A DNA stretch of 64,000 nt from Glaciihabitans sp. INWT7 (GTDB lineage Bacteria > Actinomycetota > Actinomycetes > Actinomycetales > Microbacteriaceae): the NCBI RefSeq assembly GCF_014217685.1, contig NZ_CP043653.1, forward strand, positions 124,001 to 188,000, read 5' to 3'. The translations under genes were made by a program, and so were the position numbers. This document shows positions 62,487 to 64,000 of this stretch, one piece after another. Positions within the stretch are counted from its first letter, which is position 1. Each line of letters begins with the position of its first letter. The notes beneath the pieces were generated by a model that searched no databases, was not told the origin of the DNA, and saw only the letters and a program-made list of their open reading frames with translations.

Positions 62487-63444
62487 GTGCTCCCGGGTCC
62501 ACCCAGGCATGCACTGACTTCGCCTCGCCGAACTCATCGCCGTCGAGCTGGAACTCCTGAGGCTGCTCCACGATCATCCGCAGGTCTTTGCCGGTCGCGT
62601 AGAGCACGTCTTTCACGTCCGTTGTCAGATCGATGATGGATCGGCCGAGTGCGCTCTTGCGCAGCACGCCGTTCTCCCAGGCGACCTTGTTCCACACCTT
62701 CACCCAGCCGAACGGCCCGCTCGGCTTGAGCGCGGCGATGTCGAGCACGCCGTCGTCGGGCTTCGCATCCGGCATCAGCAGGATGCCTCCGGGCAGGGCC
62801 CCGCAATTGCCGACGATGATCGTGTGAACGCTCGTCGTGCGCTCCGGCGCCCCGTCGATGCTGAAGCGCAACTTCACGGGCTTGAGATCGGGGAGCGCTC
62901 GCACTCCGGCATCGATGTAGGCGAGCCATCCGACCGCCTTCTTGAGCTTGGGGTTGGTGAGGGCGATCATCTTCGCATCGAGGCCGAGTCCCGCCATCAC
63001 GAGGAAGGCATGCTCTTCCGAAGTGCCGTCGGCCCGTTTGATCTCGGCGATCCCGAGGTCGATGGGGCGGTCGATCCCGGTGAATGCGGCCCCGATCGAT
63101 GCAACCTGGTCGGTGAGGGTGAGCTCGAGGTTGCGGGCGAGCAAGTTGCCTGTGCCCGAGGGGATGAGAGCGATCGGCACGCCGGAATCACGCAGGGCCT
63201 CGGCCACCGCGCGGACGGTGCCGTCCCCACCGGCCGCGAGCACGACGGCGGCGCCCTGCTCGAGCGCCGTCTTGGTCACGCTCTGCCCGGCATCCTCCAC
63301 CGACGTGGGATGCCACTGGGTCGTTCCCCAGCCCGCAGCGGCCTCGGCCTCGGCGACGTGTGCTTCGAGCTTCGCCAGGTCTACCTTGATCGGGTTGTAG
63401 ATGACGGCGGCATGGCGGTCTTCGGGCTGCGGGGCGGCGGTCAC
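62464..63444 (-). CDS. Diacylglycerol kinase family lipid kinase (YegS/DgkB-like)
   Basis: The 326-residue protein has the DAGK catalytic core: AVIYNPIKVD at the start, the nucleotide loop VLAAGGDGTVRAVAEAL, LIPSGTGNLLARNLEL and LVMAGLGLDAKMIAL. Such enzymes phosphorylate diacylglycerol or related lipids at the membrane. The start at 63444 is GTG; there is no transmembrane segment. It is divergent from serS across 38 bp, and its 3' end overlaps the small membrane-protein gene. The lipid substrate is unknown. Confidence 0.88.
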   Translation of the reverse strand: MTAAPQPEDRHAAVIYNPIKVDLAKLEAHVAEAEAAAGWGTTQWHPTSVEDAGQSVTKTALEQGAAVVLAAGGDGTVRAVAEALRDSGVPIALIPSGTGNLLARNLELTLTDQVASIGAAFTGIDRPIDLGIAEIKRADGTSEEHAFLVMAGLGLDAKMIALTNPKLKKAVGWLAYIDAGVRALPDLKPVKLRFSIDGAPERTTSVHTIIVGNCGALPGGILLMPDAKPDDGVLDIAALKPSGPFGWVKVWNKVAWENGVLRKSALGRSIIDLTTDVKDVLYATGKDLRMIVEQPQEFQLDGDEFGEAKSVHAWVDPGALTVKVPA

Positions 63445-63482
63445 GTGCTCTACGGTACGGCATTGCTCAATAGACTGGGGGC

Positions 63483-64000
63483 GTGATTGATCCGCAGCTT
63501 CTCCGTGACAATCCCGAGGTTTTCAAGGCATCGCAGCGGGCGCGAGGTGAGTCCGGCGGGCTCGTCGACGTGGCCGTGGACGCCGACGTGAAGCGACGGT
63601 CCGCCATCTCCGAGTCGGAGAGCCTCCGGGCGACTCAGAAGACCCTGGGCAAGCAAGTGGCCCAGGCGACCGGTGAGGAGAAGACCCGTCTTCTCGGCGA
63701 GGCCCAGGGCTTGGCCGCCCGCGTAAAGGAACTCGCCCAGGTCGCCGCGGATGCCGAGGCGGAATTCACCCGCTCGGTGCGCGGTATCGCCAACCCCATC
63801 ATCGACGGCGTACCGGCCGGCGGCGAAGAGAATTTCGTCACCCTTCGGGAGGTCGGCGACAAGCCGGTGTTCGACTTCGAGCCGCGGGATCACCTCGAGC
63901 TCGGTGAGAAGCTCCGAGCCATCGACATGACCCGGGGTGCAAAGGTCTCGGGCAGCCGCTTCTACTTCCTGCGCGGCATCGGCGCGCGCCTCGAGATCGC
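63483..64000 (+). CDS. serS: Seryl-tRNA synthetase, N-terminal part (runs off window)
   Basis: From GTG 63483 the frame stays open to the window end (about 172 residues). It begins MIDPQLLRDNPEVFKASQRA and continues through the long coiled-coil arm that holds tRNA-Ser (about residues 30-100, with AISESESLRATQKTLGKQVA). It then reaches ANPIIDGVPAGGEENFVTLR and the class II core entry SGSRFYFLRGIGARLE. TAGACT ends 6 bases before the GTG, so the message is probably leaderless. The catalytic motifs 2 and 3 lie beyond the window. Confidence 0.95.
   Translation, partial: MIDPQLLRDNPEVFKASQRARGESGGLVDVAVDADVKRRSAISESESLRATQKTLGKQVAQATGEEKTRLLGEAQGLAARVKELAQVAADAEAEFTRSVRGIANPIIDGVPAGGEENFVTLREVGDKPVFDFEPRDHLELGEKLRAIDMTRGAKVSGSRFYFLRGIGARLEI

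Overview
The window is high-GC (roughly two-thirds G+C by eye), densely coded DNA with many 4-bp start/stop overlaps, frequent GTG starts, LacI-family regulators and sugar ABC transporters. It looks like a chromosomal segment of an actinobacterium. The block pgm - pheA - small membrane proteins - diacylglycerol kinase-like gene - serS at the right end resembles the order seen in Microbacteriaceae, which is my best guess for the family; genus cannot be called. No rRNA, tRNA, CRISPR array, transposase, integrase or prophage was seen.

Layout. (1) 1-3.9 kb: tail of a Gfo/Idh/MocA oxidoreductase, then a GntR - 2-hydroxyacid dehydrogenase - FMN-dependent lactate dehydrogenase-like set. (2) 3.9-18.9 kb: a large L-rhamnose (possibly also L-fucose) utilisation locus. 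It has a four-gene CUT2 ABC importer, a fucose/arabinose-type isomerase, mutarotase, RhaI-type isomerase, a fused aldolase/dehydrogenase, rhamnulokinase, a FAH-family hydrolase and a short-chain dehydrogenase relic. A divergent LacI regulator sits beside a palindromic operator pair. (3) 18.9-21.7 kb: a surface-protein island with a TasA/camelysin-like exported protein and a signal peptidase fused to Ig-like and LamG domains; the fusion is interrupted by one in-frame amber codon. (4) 22.3-22.8 kb: a repeat-rich intergenic segment. (5) 22.8-28.3 kb: the ATP-grasp / alpha-E / transglutaminase triad followed by a MASE1-type histidine kinase. (6) 28.4-30.2 kb: MFS exporter with a MarR regulator. 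(7) 30.2-43.5 kb: a beta-mannoside-type glycan locus under a LacI regulator. It carries ThuA and Gfo/Idh on one side and, on the other, a CUT1 importer without its own ATPase, GH2, a GH113-like enzyme, an ABC half-exporter and a GH28-like enzyme. (8) 43.6-49.9 kb: assorted housekeeping and stress genes, including an orphan DNA methyltransferase. (9) 49.9-55.8 kb: a cellobiose operon (cebEFG-bglC-cebR-like) with two copies of the palindrome TGGGAGCGCTCCCA at its promoter. (10) 55.9-64 kb: DHA2 efflux pump, VanY-like lipoprotein, pgm, pheA, two small membrane proteins, a lipid kinase and the start of serS.

How it fits together. The strain looks like a consumer of plant or microbial polysaccharide sugars: rhamnose/fucose, mannosides and cellobiose each have an importer, a cytoplasmic catabolic set and a LacI repressor. 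The rhamnose aldolase fusion would yield DHAP and lactaldehyde/lactate, and the nearby lactate dehydrogenase-like gene could feed lactate to pyruvate. The most unusual part is the signal peptidase-LamG fusion. The peptidase polypeptide carries an internal SipW-type signal whose downstream motif (FTxQTxxVGNxW) also occurs in the neighbouring TasA-like protein, so it may cut both its neighbour and itself.
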